A stretch of DNA of 63,574 nucleotides from an uncultured Prevotellaceae bacterium (GCA_902800595.1 CADCFA010000006.1:1-63574); one strand, 5' to 3'. Positions 55,367 to 63,506 are shown, counted from the first letter of the stretch. The notes: generated by a model not told the origin, from the letters alone. A program made the numbers and translations.

Positions 55367-55385
55367 CTTAGTGATAAAACGGATT
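55351..55385 (-). terminator. Terminator of the rubrerythrin gene overlapping the next start codon
   Basis: On the minus strand a 13-base stem (AATCCGTTTTATC / GATGAAACGGATT, one mismatch, 5-base loop) followed by a T tract. The ATG (55366-55364) of the lipoprotein gene lies in the 3' arm, and its codons 2-5 form the rest of that arm and the T tract. Confidence 0.75.
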
Positions 55386-55405
55386 CTTTTTCGATTTATT
55401 GCTTT

Positions 55406-55960
55406 TTACTTGAAGTATCTCTTCAGCAGTCCGGCAAAACCTGCACCATGACGGGCCTCGTCCTTAGCCATCTCATGCACAGTGTCGTGAATAGCGTCGA
55501 AGCCAGCCACCTTGGCGTTCTTGGCAATACGGAACTTATCCTCGCAAGCGCCAGCCTCTGCGGCAGCACGCTTCTCAAGATTGGTCTTGGTGTCCCAAAC
55601 GCACTCACCCAGCAGCTCAGCAAACTTTGCAGCGTGCTCAGCCTCCTCGAAAGCATAGCGCTTGAAAGCCTCTGCAATCTCGGGATAACCCTCACGGTCA
55701 GCCTGACGGCTCATGGCCAGATACATTCCAACCTCACCGCACTCACCATTGAAGTGGTTACGCAGATCGTTAATCATCTCCTCTGATACACCCTCGGGCT
55801 TGCCGTCACCAATCTTGTGAACGGTAGCATAAGTAACCTCGCCATTGTCTTCCATCTCAGAGAACTTAGAGGCAGGAGCCTTACAGATGGGGCACTTCTC
55901 AGGAGCTGCATCGCCTTCATAGATATATCCACAAACGGCGCAAATAAACTTTTTCTTCAT
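55406..55960 (-). CDS. Rubrerythrin with N-terminal rubredoxin domain
   Basis: 184 residues. Two Cys pairs [12 protein letters not shown] and EKCPICKAP hold one iron (residues 5-30). The ferritin-like domain carries the diiron ligands in [23 protein letters not shown], and [10 protein letters not shown]. It is the arrangement of reverse rubrerythrin, which removes hydrogen peroxide with NAD(P)H-linked electrons and helps anaerobes survive air. Its terminator contains the start of the lipoprotein gene. Confidence 0.95.
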   Translation of the reverse strand: MKKKFICAVCGYIYEGDAAPEKCPICKAPASKFSEMEDNGEVTYATVHKIGDGKPEGVSEEMINDLRNHFNGECGEVGMYLAMSRQADREGYPEIAEAFKRYAFEEAEHAAKFAELLGECVWDTKTNLEKRAAAEAGACEDKFRIAKNAKVAGFDAIHDTVHEMAKDEARHGAGFAGLLKRYFK

Positions 55961-56024
55961 AATTGTAATTGTTCTTTAGTTATTTAATAATGTGTCTTTT
56001 TAGAGTCTATTCAACTTCTGTTTG

Positions 56025-56056
56025 CAAATATACAAAATAAAAACCGATTCTCCAAA
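56025..56056 (-). promoter_or_regulatory. Promoter of the rubrerythrin gene
   Basis: On the minus strand TTTG (56056-56053), 20 bases, TATATTTG (56032-56025). The leader is about 60 bases. Confidence 0.65.
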
Positions 56057-56088
56057 TATTTTCCAATAATTATTTTCTCCTTTGCGAT

Positions 56089-56763
56089 TTACATCTCGGT
56101 TATACTGCCTACTCCAGAGCGCTTATTATCCTTTTTCTTAGGATTTCCAGCGTATTTCAGCGAGCCGACACCTGACACCCTACCCTCAATACGCTCCGAA
56201 GCATAGCAAGTGATACTGCCCACGCCTGACACACTGGCCTTTACATTCAGAGCCTTCAGCTTTTCGGAATTGATGCTGCCCACGCCGCTGTTAATGATCT
56301 CTACATCGTCTGTTATACCGCTGATGTTGATACTACCCACACCGCTGTTCACGATCTCAAGTCGGTCTGTGTCCAGACTATCCATGCTGATGCTGGCAGC
56401 TCCGCTGTTCCGTAACTCAATCAGGTCGCTGGTATATACACGAATCTTCACTTTCTTAGTCGTGATGTTAATGTTGCTCTTTCGGAAACCTATTCTTAAC
56501 GCTTTGCTGTTACTCTCAAATTTATACAGCTCTATGTAGTTGTCTGGCGCAGTCAACTCCACGGTACCAGACTTGCTCTCGTCCTGGATGATCTCCACAT
56601 GACCCACACAAGTCATCTCCACTTTCTCGAAAGGCTGCAACTTATAGGTCTGTGTTACCACATTGTCGCTCGGCTCAATCTGGTTGGAGTCCCATCCCAT
56701 CACGTTCATCTTACAACTCATGAAAGTCATCATGCATACCATCAAAAACAAAACCTTTTTCAT
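56089..56763 (-). CDS. GIN-domain (DUF2807) lipoprotein
   Basis: 224 residues with a lipobox (FMSC, Cys 17). The GIN domain (about 45-205) is a beta-helix with a repeated turn: SGAASISMD once and SGVGSI/L five times (at about 133, 150, 174, 192 and 212). GIN proteins are common in Bacteroidetes envelopes; their function is not established. The upstream region has no -7 box that I can find, but the palindrome array at 56859-56939 lies 96-176 bases before its start. Confidence 0.85.
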   Translation of the reverse strand: MKKVLFLMVCMMTFMSCKMNVMGWDSNQIEPSDNVVTQTYKLQPFEKVEMTCVGHVEIIQDESKSGTVELTAPDNYIELYKFESNSKALRIGFRKSNINITTKKVKIRVYTSDLIELRNSGAASISMDSLDTDRLEIVNSGVGSINISGITDDVEIINSGVGSINSEKLKALNVKASVSGVGSITCYASERIEGRVSGVGSLKYAGNPKKKDNKRSGVGSITEM

Positions 56764-56858
56764 TTCTTTACTATTTTAATTGGTTATACTTTGTCTATTT
56801 GACGTTCTCGATGGCCGAAAAGTTGCAAAGCTCGCAATTATTCCTTTCTCGAAAAACA

Positions 56859-56939
56859 TTCCCTTTAAGGGAACAACATATTCCCACGTTGGGAATGAAA
56901 TGTTCCCACGTTGGGAACAAAACATTCCCATACTGGGAA
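56859..56939. repeat. Array of four 15-bp palindromes at exact 22-bp pitch
   Basis: TTCCCTTTAAGGGAA at 56859-56873, TTCCCACGTTGGGAA at 56881-56895 and 56903-56917, TTCCCATACTGGGAA at 56925-56939. Starts are exactly 22 bases apart, with 7-base spacers that differ. When the sixth base of the left arm changes (A to T), its partner changes too, so symmetry is kept. The pitch is not a multiple of three, which speaks against coding. Likely a set of dimer-protein sites or RNA hairpins. Confidence 0.85.
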
Positions 56940-56987
56940 CATATCGAAAGCCTGTAGTTTAACGATTGCGATACTAAATTCAACTAA

Positions 56988-57199
56988 CACCTAACATCCT
57001 ATTTAAATAAATCCAGTGTTTATCGGGGTTTCCGAAGGTTTTCCTATCCTCAACACCTAACATAACACCTAACATAGACCTAACAAACATCTAACGTTAG
57101 GTGTTGTGTTAGGAGATTGTTAGATGTTTGGAAGCACAAGATATTTCTAAGTCCCTTATACAAAGGCATTTCCAAGAAAACCATGTTAGATGTTAGGTG
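56988..57199. repeat. CTAAC-rich element with inverted ends (MITE-like)
   Basis: The ends are CACCTAACATC (56988-56998) and its exact inverse GATGTTAGGTG (57189-57199), 212 bases overall. Inside, AACACCTAACAT is repeated in tandem (57052, 57064), then AACATCTAAC (57086-57095) meets GTTAGGTGTT (57096-57105) head to head, and GTTAGATGTT follows at 57119 and 57185. The arms could fold into a cruciform. No transposase or target duplication is seen. Confidence 0.6.
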
Positions 57200-57322
57200 A
57201 TGAATCGTCGTTTCAAATTGATCCATTACTATGACGCATCAGAAGATACCATTCACATCATCGACATCTGGGACACCCGAATGAATCCCAACACCCTGGT
57301 TGAGAGAATAGATAAAGTATAA
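57200..57322 (+). pseudogene. C-terminal fragment of a RelE/ParE-type toxin
   Basis: 40 residues, ATG directly after the repeat element. RRFKLIHYY and HIIDIWDTRMNP match the closing strands of RelE/ParE toxins. The N-terminal two thirds, including substrate-binding residues, are missing; the codon two before the ATG is a stop. The repeat element may have disrupted the gene. No antitoxin gene is adjacent. Confidence 0.6.
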
Positions 57323-57339
57323 ATAAACTATGTGTTTCA

Positions 57340-58200
57340 TTACTCAATATACTTAATATCTTTGTCCTTGAAACAATCGTCTATGAGGCGATGAAGCTTT
57401 TTGCCTGTACTTGACTGGTGGATATAGACAGGAATCTTATAGAATGTAGAGACATCAAGTTTCTCTATTTCTTCGCTGATGGCAGAACCTGTCATATAGG
57501 CTTTTGCCAAAAGTTCACTAGCGTATTGTTCCCATTCCGACTTGTTGCCCCAATAATGACCTATAATCTTTTCTGCCTCTTTTAAATGTGCGAGTTCGTA
57601 TAGAGCTATAGATAGTGAGTATTGTTCAATTACAATTCTCTCAACATTTTCAGATAGCATCAGGTCGCAAATCCCCAATGCAGTAGCAACAATCTTACGG
57701 GCATTGTCTTTGGGAATCCCAACGACTCCAGCATTAAACATATGATGCTGCAGACCGAGTGTGATTCCAGAATATGTCCTGTTAGCTACTTGGTTCCACA
57801 TTCTTTTTGACTTAGTCATCATTTGGCTTGGATGCCCCTCATCTTTGTGCATCAGAGCTAATCCTTGATTAAGGTATTCTTTGAGAGTATTTAATTGGCC
57901 ATATAGGAATGTATCTGTATCCAAATAGATAAGATGTGAATCGGGATAATGTTCAATCATATATTCTATGGCTTTTATTTTTACTCGCCAGAAGAAATGA
58001 TACTCACCTTCCCAATCATTAATAGTCTTGTCGTCAACGGGAATGACATTAATTCCACTATGAGCATATAGTTCTGGCCTTGTAGTCATTACAAAGATAT
58101 TATCCGAATCATTAAGCTGTTTTTGGAAGGATCGTATCGACAGATAGGCCTGAATATGGTAGACGATCTTTTCTCCAAATATAATATATAGGATATTCAT
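57340..58200 (-). CDS. Glycosyltransferase-like protein with DxD motif
   Basis: 286 residues, no membrane segment. The N-terminal half is a nucleotide-sugar-binding fold with the DxD motif in LIYLDTDTFLYG (about 89-100); HMFNAGVVGIPKDN resembles the acceptor or catalytic loop of GT8-like and related transferases. The donor and acceptor are unknown. It is the third gene of a run GT2, 40-residue ORF and this gene, all minus strand with small gaps, probably acting on a surface glycan. Confidence 0.8.
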   Translation of the reverse strand: MNILYIIFGEKIVYHIQAYLSIRSFQKQLNDSDNIFVMTTRPELYAHSGINVIPVDDKTINDWEGEYHFFWRVKIKAIEYMIEHYPDSHLIYLDTDTFLYGQLNTLKEYLNQGLALMHKDEGHPSQMMTKSKRMWNQVANRTYSGITLGLQHHMFNAGVVGIPKDNARKIVATALGICDLMLSENVERIVIEQYSLSIALYELAHLKEAEKIIGHYWGNKSEWEQYASELLAKAYMTGSAISEEIEKLDVSTFYKIPVYIHQSSTGKKLHRLIDDCFKDKDIKYIE

Positions 58201-58212
58201 AGCTCAGATAGT

Positions 58213-58335
58213 TTAGTGAAAGAAAACGGTATTCTTTTCCTCGTCTTCATCATCTTTATGAAAACGTGATAAGAAATTGAAAAGGCTTGAAAACAAGCTA
58301 ACCATAATCTTGGTAAAGAAAGTTGATTGTTTCAT
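58213..58335 (-). CDS. Small protein (40 residues) coupled to a glycosyltransferase gene
   Basis: Starts MKQSTFFTKIMVSLFSSLF, with an amphipathic or membrane-skimming helix, then SRFHKDDEDEEKNTVFFH with an acidic patch. Its ATG overlaps the TGA of the GT2 gene as ATGA (58332-58335), the coupling seen at other real genes in this window. It ends 12 bases before the next glycosyltransferase start. No family is recognised. It may help place the enzymes at the membrane. Confidence 0.6.
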   Translation of the reverse strand: MKQSTFFTKIMVSLFSSLFNFLSRFHKDDEDEEKNTVFFH

Positions 58336-59087
58336 TTTTTATTCTTTTCAATATGTTTTGATACTAATTCAAATTGGTAGATCCCTTTAAAGCCTGCATA
58401 TATAAGTCCATGTATGCCATCACGCCATCCGCCCTCAAGTAAGTAGCATTTGCAAAAACGCCAAAAAGGCCGAAACAACAGGGCTCCTGTTCCATAATGT
58501 TTATTGGCTTTTTTCTGTACATCATTATCACTATACCGATTATCTTTTTCTATGATAGTTCTAATATCATCGTTTGCAAGATGAATGAATGCCAATTCTT
58601 TATTGTTCCTTGGCAGATATTCTAACTTTCCTTTTACGATGGGGAAAGTGTGTACAAAAGGAGGCCATTCTGTACCATCACGCACAAAGAAACGTAGTTG
58701 ATAATCAGGATATGCGCATCGCATCGTTTTTCCCATAAATTGATTGAGTCGAGGGATATAGAGTCCTTCGGCACAATGAGGTTGTTTGATATGATGATAC
58801 AGATAGAGGCGTAAAGCTTCGGTTACCAACTCATCTGCATCTACAACTAACACCCAGGGATTCTTGGCTGATTGAATGGCAAACGTTCTAGCAGGTTCGG
58901 CGCTAACATGATTGCCTTTAGGGAAAGTAACAATTCTGCAGTCATTTTGTTTTGCAATAGCCAATGTACTGTCAGTACTCTGCATATCGCAAATCAGAAC
59001 TTCATCAAACCCCTTAACACTATCAAGCACTTGCTGCAAATGCTTCTCTGCGTTATATGTGTTAATGACTACAGAAATCTTATCCAT
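58332..59087 (-). CDS. Family 2 glycosyltransferase (LPS-core WaaE/KdtX type)
   Basis: 251 residues from ATG 59087 (MDKISVVINTYNAEKHL); the longer frame to 59126 has no family match. GT2 motifs are ISVVINTYNAEKHL, DEVLICDMQSTDSTLAIA and the DxD-type VLVVDADELV (about 78-87), then DYQLRFF. The closest relatives add glucose or heptose to lipopolysaccharide core. The substrate is inferred. It heads the minus-strand unit with the small ORF and the second glycosyltransferase. Confidence 0.88.
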   Translation of the reverse strand: MDKISVVINTYNAEKHLQQVLDSVKGFDEVLICDMQSTDSTLAIAKQNDCRIVTFPKGNHVSAEPARTFAIQSAKNPWVLVVDADELVTEALRLYLYHHIKQPHCAEGLYIPRLNQFMGKTMRCAYPDYQLRFFVRDGTEWPPFVHTFPIVKGKLEYLPRNNKELAFIHLANDDIRTIIEKDNRYSDNDVQKKANKHYGTGALLFRPFWRFCKCYLLEGGWRDGIHGLIYAGFKGIYQFELVSKHIEKNKK

Positions 59088-59152
59088 AGTTGCTAATCTG
59101 ATCCTCTGCACTCCCCAAAAGGACATTAAACAAAAAGATGTGGCTAATAAAC

Positions 59153-59192
59153 AAAAAAGCGTGGGAGTTAATCTTTGTTACTCGTCCCACTC
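59153..59192 (-). terminator. Intrinsic terminator upstream of the GT2 gene
   Basis: On the minus strand GTGGGA / TCCCAC arms with inner pairing of GTAA and TTAAC, then GC and six T (59158-59153). It would end a transcript arriving from 59446. The 65 bases between it and the GT2 start show no clear promoter. Confidence 0.7.
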
Positions 59193-59446
59193 TTAGAGGC
59201 TCTGGCATCGCCTTGGTCGTAAGAACGAGCAACGCCGAAGCCCACGCGATATGCAGATACCATAAGGGTATTACACATCCAATGAGCATCACCCGTTGCT
59301 TTGTTTTTGACGACCAAATTGGAACTGCCAGATTCCTAAGAGTCAAAAGACAAAGCGTAAGATAACGCTTTCCTATAAATTAGGTCCCCACCCATCCGCT
59401 TCTGCATATAGCTTCCACTTCAGAAGTAAAGACGGGGACAAAGATA
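59193..59446 (-). ncRNA. Candidate stand-alone transcript, structured or decayed small gene
   Basis: A -7 box TATCTTTG (59446-59439, minus) starts the region, and the terminator at 59192-59153 ends it, for a transcript of about 280 bases. Nested arms GTCCCC/GGGGAC (59384-59439) with CTTCTG/CAGAAG inside, a 7-bp hairpin AAAGCGT/ACGCTTT (59352-59371) and long-range GCGTGGG/CCCACGC (59159-59247) suggest structure. A 23-codon frame (MQKRMGGDLIYRK) ends in TAG and continues in the same frame for 52 codons to a TAA just before the terminator, so it could also be a broken coding gene. No family is recognised. There is no clear -33. Confidence 0.35.
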
Positions 59447-59517
59447 AGAATTATTTCTGAAACGAAAAAGAAAAAGGCAGGAAATCTTTGGGATTCCTGC
59501 CAAATTTGTTTTGAGAA
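59439..59517. repeat. Direct repeat copy A (terminator plus -7 box)
   Basis: About 79 bases, close to copy B at 60256-60333 with only a few differences. It holds the terminator of the antitoxin gene and a TATCTTTG box, both read on the minus strand. Confidence 0.8.
59464..59501 (-). terminator. Terminator of the higBA-like operon
   Basis: On the minus strand GGCAGGAA / TTCCTGCC with a 10-base loop, then TTTTTCTTTTTC. It starts 28 bases after the antitoxin stop. Confidence 0.85.
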
Positions 59518-59529
59518 CAATCAGAGCCG

Positions 59530-59835
59530 TTAAACTGCTGGCGTTAATTCTATTGTCAGACCTAATGCTGAGATTATGCGGTAGAAGGTAGAGACCTTTG
59601 GCTCTGTTCGTCCTGTCTCCACACGGGAGATATAGGATTTGTTCGTTCCAATGCGTTGGGCAAGTTCCTCTTGGGTGATATTGGCTTTCTTACGTGCATC
59701 CTCAATAATCTGCCCAGTAAAGAATGCGTTAGCCTTCATTTCTGCAGCAGCACGTTCTGGAGTACCTTCCTTACCAAATGTGGCATCCAATTGTGCATCT
59801 ACATCAAATATCTCCATGTTTTTTTCTTTCTTCAT
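59530..59835 (-). CDS. XRE-family antitoxin (HigA-like)
   Basis: 101 residues. The helix-turn-helix is NITQEELAQRIGTNKSYISRVE (about 53-75), preceded by a helical N-terminus (ERAAAEMKANAFFTGQII). It lies downstream of the toxin gene and overlaps it by 32 bases, the toxin-first order of HigBA. The antitoxin should neutralise the toxin and repress their promoter. A start at Met 7 (59817) would also fit. Confidence 0.88.
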   Translation of the reverse strand: MKKEKNMEIFDVDAQLDATFGKEGTPERAAAEMKANAFFTGQIIEDARKKANITQEELAQRIGTNKSYISRVETGRTEPKVSTFYRIISALGLTIELTPAV

Positions 59836-60145
59836 ATTCGGCTTTGAGTTTTAATGCTTTTTTAATCTCTTTTGTAGGGGTTCTCTGACTCTTCTTTTGG
59901 AAACAATTAAAAAGTACCACAACCCTTCCTTCATCAAAGCAGAAAAATATCCTATAGATATTACTCTGCCATTCAATCCTTAATTCATAGAGACCGTCAT
60001 ATATTGATTTAACAAATTTAGACGGTAAACGATCCTGAGTTTTCAACAGCAACATCCCATAAAGGATTTTTTCCTGTGTCGCTCTGTCTAATGTATCAAA
60101 GAACTCTTTATAATAGTTCTTGTAGGCGATGATTTTCCTATTCAT
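59804..60145 (-). CDS. RelE/HigB-family toxin (Gp49-like)
   Basis: 113 residues. LYELRIEWQSNIYRIFFCFDEGRVVVLFNCFQKKSQRTP is the core of the Gp49/HigB family (here about 51-89), with the Arg and Lys residues expected for mRNA cleavage on the ribosome; the Lys-rich end (KEIKKALKLKAEYEERKK) is usual. The -7 box ends 5 bases before the ATG, so the mRNA is probably leaderless. Confidence 0.88.
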   Translation of the reverse strand: MNRKIIAYKNYYKEFFDTLDRATQEKILYGMLLLKTQDRLPSKFVKSIYDGLYELRIEWQSNIYRIFFCFDEGRVVVLFNCFQKKSQRTPTKEIKKALKLKAEYEERKKHGDI

Positions 60146-60150
60146 CGCTG

Positions 60151-60181
60151 CAAAGATACTAATAGTTTACTAACTGAGCAA
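60151..60181 (-). promoter_or_regulatory. Promoter of the higBA-like operon
   Basis: On the minus strand TTG (60181-60179), 20 bases, TATCTTTG (60158-60151), then 5 bases to the ATG. A second TATCTTTG (60263-60256) in repeat copy B could also serve. Confidence 0.65.
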
Positions 60182-60255
60182 CTTTTTGCCAATCTTTTTG
60201 CATTTTCTTCTTTCATAAGCATTCAAATTTAGGGATTAAACTTAAAATTCTCTTG

Positions 60256-60333
60256 CAAAGATAAGAAAAGTTTCTGAAATGAAAAAGAAAAAGGCAGGAA
60301 ATCTTTTGGATTCCTGCCAAATTGTTTTGTGAA
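60256..60333. repeat. Direct repeat copy B (terminator plus -7 box)
   Basis: Matches copy A at 59439-59517. Directly beyond it (60335-60356) is a 21-base stretch close to a part of the antitoxin gene (59618-59640), a likely remnant of an earlier antitoxin copy. Confidence 0.8.
60281..60318 (-). terminator. Terminator of fur-purA-hisS
   Basis: On the minus strand GGCAGGAA / TTCCTGCC with a 10-base loop and TTTTTCTTTTTC. It starts 38 bases after the hisS stop. Confidence 0.85.
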
Positions 60334-60355
60334 TATCCGCACGGGAGATGTAGGA

Positions 60356-61717
60356 TTATTTGACGATATCGATAAGTTCTTCTATATTAACTAGTTGCTG
60401 CTCGCCACTCTGCATGTTCTTAAGGGTGAATTTTCCTTCTGCCATCTCGTTCTCACCTGCCAGAACGACATAAGGAATCTGCTTGGCATTAGCGTACGAC
60501 ATCTGCTTCTTCATCTTCGATGAATCGGGGAAAATCTCCGTGCGGATGCCAGCTGCACGAGCCTTAGCTACTGCAGGCAGACAATAGGCTGTCTCCTTGT
60601 CGCCGAAGTTGATAAATAACAGCTGCGTGCCATTCACCGCATCCTTTGGATAGCAGTCGAGCGTATTCAGCACATCAAAGATTCGATCGACACCAAAGCT
60701 GATGCCTACACCAGAGATGCCTGGCATGCCGAAGATACCCGTCAGGTTGTCGTAACGTCCACCACCTGTGATGGAACCGATCTGTACGTCAAGTGCCTTC
60801 ACCTCGAAGATAGCACCTGTGTAGTAGTTGAGACCGCGTGCCAATGTAAGGTCGAGCTGGATCTCATTCTTCAAACCAAGGGTCTTCAGGGTATCGAGGA
60901 TGAAACGGCACTCCTCCACTCCCTTCAGACCTGTCTCGCTGTCGGCAAGCACCTGAGCGATGGTGTCAAGCTTGGAGTCATTAGAACCTTCAAGCGAGAT
61001 GATGGGCTGAAGCTTGGCAATCTGATCTTCCGCGAGTCCATCGGCACGCAGTTCCTCGTTGACATTCTCAAGGCCGATTTTATCGAGTTTGTCAATCGCT
61101 ACGGTGATATCGACAATCTTGTCGGCAGCTCCGATGACTTCGGCAATTCCTGTGAGAATCTTGCGGTTATTTAATTTAATCTGTACGCGCACGTCGAAAC
61201 GGGTAAAGACTGTATCCACAATCTGCATCAGTTCAACCTCGTTGAGCAAAGAGTCTGAGCCCACAATATCGCCATCAAACTGCCAGAACTCACGATAGCG
61301 CCCTTTCTGCGGACGATCTGCACGCCATACAGGCTGCATCTGATAACGCTTGAATGGCAGCTGCAGCTCGTCGCGATGCATCACCACATAGCGTGCAAAA
61401 GGTACGGTGAGATCGTAGCGCAAGCCTTTCTCACAGAGTTTGGCAGCCAGATGCAAGGCATTACGCTCTTGCAGCTCCTCATCACTTACCTTATTAAGGT
61501 AGTCACCAGAGTTAAGTACCTTGAAAAGCAGCTTATCACCCTCCTCGCCATACTTACCCATCAGCGTACCGAGGGTTTCCATAGCAGGGGTCTCTATCTG
61601 CTGAAAGCCATAGAGCTGATATACCTGTTTGATGGTATCGAATATATAGTTGCGTTTCGCCATTTCCATCGGCGAAAAGTCACGCGTTCCTTTAGGAATA
61701 CTTGGTTTCTGTGCCAT
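60356..61717 (-). CDS. hisS: Histidyl-tRNA synthetase
   Basis: 453 residues, class II synthetase. Motif 1 is within [27 protein letters not shown], motif 2 [27 protein letters not shown], motif 3 [13 protein letters not shown], and the His-specific loop [15 protein letters not shown]. The C-terminal anticodon domain starts near 360. Its ATG shares one base with the purA stop (TAATG), so it is coupled to purA. Confidence 0.97.
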   Translation of the reverse strand: MAQKPSIPKGTRDFSPMEMAKRNYIFDTIKQVYQLYGFQQIETPAMETLGTLMGKYGEEGDKLLFKVLNSGDYLNKVSDEELQERNALHLAAKLCEKGLRYDLTVPFARYVVMHRDELQLPFKRYQMQPVWRADRPQKGRYREFWQFDGDIVGSDSLLNEVELMQIVDTVFTRFDVRVQIKLNNRKILTGIAEVIGAADKIVDITVAIDKLDKIGLENVNEELRADGLAEDQIAKLQPIISLEGSNDSKLDTIAQVLADSETGLKGVEECRFILDTLKTLGLKNEIQLDLTLARGLNYYTGAIFEVKALDVQIGSITGGGRYDNLTGIFGMPGISGVGISFGVDRIFDVLNTLDCYPKDAVNGTQLLFINFGDKETAYCLPAVAKARAAGIRTEIFPDSSKMKKQMSYANAKQIPYVVLAGENEMAEGKFTLKNMQSGEQQLVNIEELIDIVK

Positions 61718-62988
61718 TATTTACGTACAATAGTTTGGTCACGATCCGGACCGATAGAAATGATTTTAATCGGAGTCTCTAACTGCTTCTCCAAGAATGA
61801 GATATAATTCTTAAATGCCTCAGGGAACTGGTCCTCGCTTGTAAACTTTGTCATATCAGTCTTCCAACCTGGCAGCTCCTTATAGACAGGCTCGATACCC
61901 TCTTCAATGTTATAAGGGAAATAATCGATTTCAACGCCGTTCTGCTTATAAGCCACACAAGCCTTGATGGTATCAAAACCATCGAGTACATCGCTCTTCA
62001 TCATGATGAGCTGAGTAACGCCATTCACCATGATAGAATACTTCAGGGCAACAAGGTCTATCCAGCCACAACGGCGCTCACGACCTGTTACGGCACCATA
62101 CTCATGGCCCAGATCACGAATCTTCTTGCCCGTCTCATCGAACAATTCCGTGGGGAACGGACCTGCACCAACGCGTGTGCAGTAGGCCTTCATGATACCA
62201 TATACGTCGCCAATCTTATTGGGACCGATACCAAGACCTGTACATGCACCAGCACAAATGGTGTTTGAAGAGGTCACGAAAGGATAGGAACCGAAGTCGA
62301 CATCAAGCATCGTGCCCTGGGCACCCTCGCAGAGAATGCTCTTGCCACTCTTCAGGATGTTGTTGATCTCATGCTCTGAATCGACAATGGGGAACTGGCG
62401 AAGATATTCAACGCCTTCCAGCCACTTCTTCTCCACCTCAGTGATGTCGTATTCAAAGTTAAGCGACTTCAGAATAGCCTCGTGACGAGCCTTCGCCTTG
62501 GCGTATTTCTCTTCGAAGTTCTCAAGGATATCACCCACACGAAGACCATTACGACTTACCTTATCAGTATAAGTAGGACCAATACCCTTACCAGTGGTGC
62601 CCACCTTGTCCTTACCTTTCTGAGCCTCGTATGCTGCATCGAGCACACGATGGGTTGGCATGATGAGATGAGCCTTCTTCGAGATATGCAGACGTGCGTG
62701 CAGGTCGTGACCACTGGCCTCAAGTGCCTTCGCTTCATCCATGAAGAGATCAGGAGCCAATACAACACCATTACCGATGATATTGACCTTTCCACCCTGG
62801 AAAATACCAGACGGAATAGAACGAAGCACGTATTTCTGACCTTCAAACTCAAGGGTATGACCAGCGTTTGGACCTCCCTGGAACCGGGCAATCACATCGT
62901 ACTTTGGGGTCAGTACATCAACCACCTTACCTTTTCCTTCGTCGCCCCACTGTAAACCAAGCAGGACATCAACTTTTCCTTTGTTCAT
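61717..62988 (-). CDS. purA: Adenylosuccinate synthetase
   Basis: 423 residues. GTP loop [15 protein letters not shown] (about 10-25), IMP-binding [16 protein letters not shown] and [15 protein letters not shown] are diagnostic. It joins IMP and aspartate, the first step from IMP to AMP. It lies 10 bases after fur and is coupled to hisS. Confidence 0.98.
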   Translation of the reverse strand: MNKGKVDVLLGLQWGDEGKGKVVDVLTPKYDVIARFQGGPNAGHTLEFEGQKYVLRSIPSGIFQGGKVNIIGNGVVLAPDLFMDEAKALEASGHDLHARLHISKKAHLIMPTHRVLDAAYEAQKGKDKVGTTGKGIGPTYTDKVSRNGLRVGDILENFEEKYAKAKARHEAILKSLNFEYDITEVEKKWLEGVEYLRQFPIVDSEHEINNILKSGKSILCEGAQGTMLDVDFGSYPFVTSSNTICAGACTGLGIGPNKIGDVYGIMKAYCTRVGAGPFPTELFDETGKKIRDLGHEYGAVTGRERRCGWIDLVALKYSIMVNGVTQLIMMKSDVLDGFDTIKACVAYKQNGVEIDYFPYNIEEGIEPVYKELPGWKTDMTKFTSEDQFPEAFKNYISFLEKQLETPIKIISIGPDRDQTIVRK

Positions 62989-62998
62989 AATACGTAAT

Positions 62999-63484
62999 TT
63001 ATTCTGTTTTTAACTTTTTCTCTTTACGACGCTTGCGCGTGATCTTGGCCTGGCAACTACTGCACATACCATATATATAAAGGTTAAACCCGTCTTTGCG
63101 AAAGCGCTTCAGATTGAGATTACTAACTGCTTCGACAATCTCTGGAGAGGACACTTCTGTCACCTTACCACAGGAAGTGCATATCTGGTGACAATGGTTG
63201 TTGTTGCCATAAAATGCCTCGTATTTGGTAATGCTATGGATACGATGACGCATCACCAAGCGGATTTCCATAAAGAGATTGAGGGTGTTATAGAGCGTAG
63301 CTCTGCTGACGGGGAAGTTGTATTTCTCTGTAAGTATAGCTTTGAGCTCCTCAAGGGTGAAATGGCCTTTTTGATTGTAGATGGCTCGAAGAATGGTATA
63401 ACGCTCCGGTGTCTTGCGATGATGGGTCACCTCAAGATAGTTATCCAGAATGCGTGTTACAGAATTGACTACTGCTTCTTTCAT
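62999..63484 (-). CDS. fur: Fur-family metal-dependent regulator
   Basis: 161 residues. The winged helix is in KTPERYTILRAIYNQ to SRATLYNTLNLF; the dimer domain has the metal ligands NNHCHQICTSCGKV and a second Cys pair in YGMCSSCQAK. A basic tail (KITRKRRKEKKLKTE) follows. It may be Fur, PerR or Zur; the ligands do not settle this. It heads the fur-purA-hisS run, an order common in Bacteroidales. Confidence 0.92.
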   Translation of the reverse strand: MKEAVVNSVTRILDNYLEVTHHRKTPERYTILRAIYNQKGHFTLEELKAILTEKYNFPVSRATLYNTLNLFMEIRLVMRHRIHSITKYEAFYGNNNHCHQICTSCGKVTEVSSPEIVEAVSNLNLKRFRKDGFNLYIYGMCSSCQAKITRKRRKEKKLKTE

Positions 63485-63506
63485 CTAACTTTCCACAAAA
63501 ACCGTA

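Noticed and set aside
56859-56939. CRISPR-like array
   Set aside because: Units are palindromes of 15 bases with 7-base spacers; too short for CRISPR, and no cas genes are present.
56780-56962. 60-residue frame across the palindromes
   Set aside because: The 22-base period is not a multiple of three, and no family or start signal supports it.
59080-59346. 88-residue minus-strand frame running into the GT2 gene
   Set aside because: It crosses the T6 terminator at 59153-59192 and has no family match.
59138-59365. 75-residue plus-strand frame
   Set aside because: It runs antisense to the candidate transcript, has no promoter, and shows no known family.
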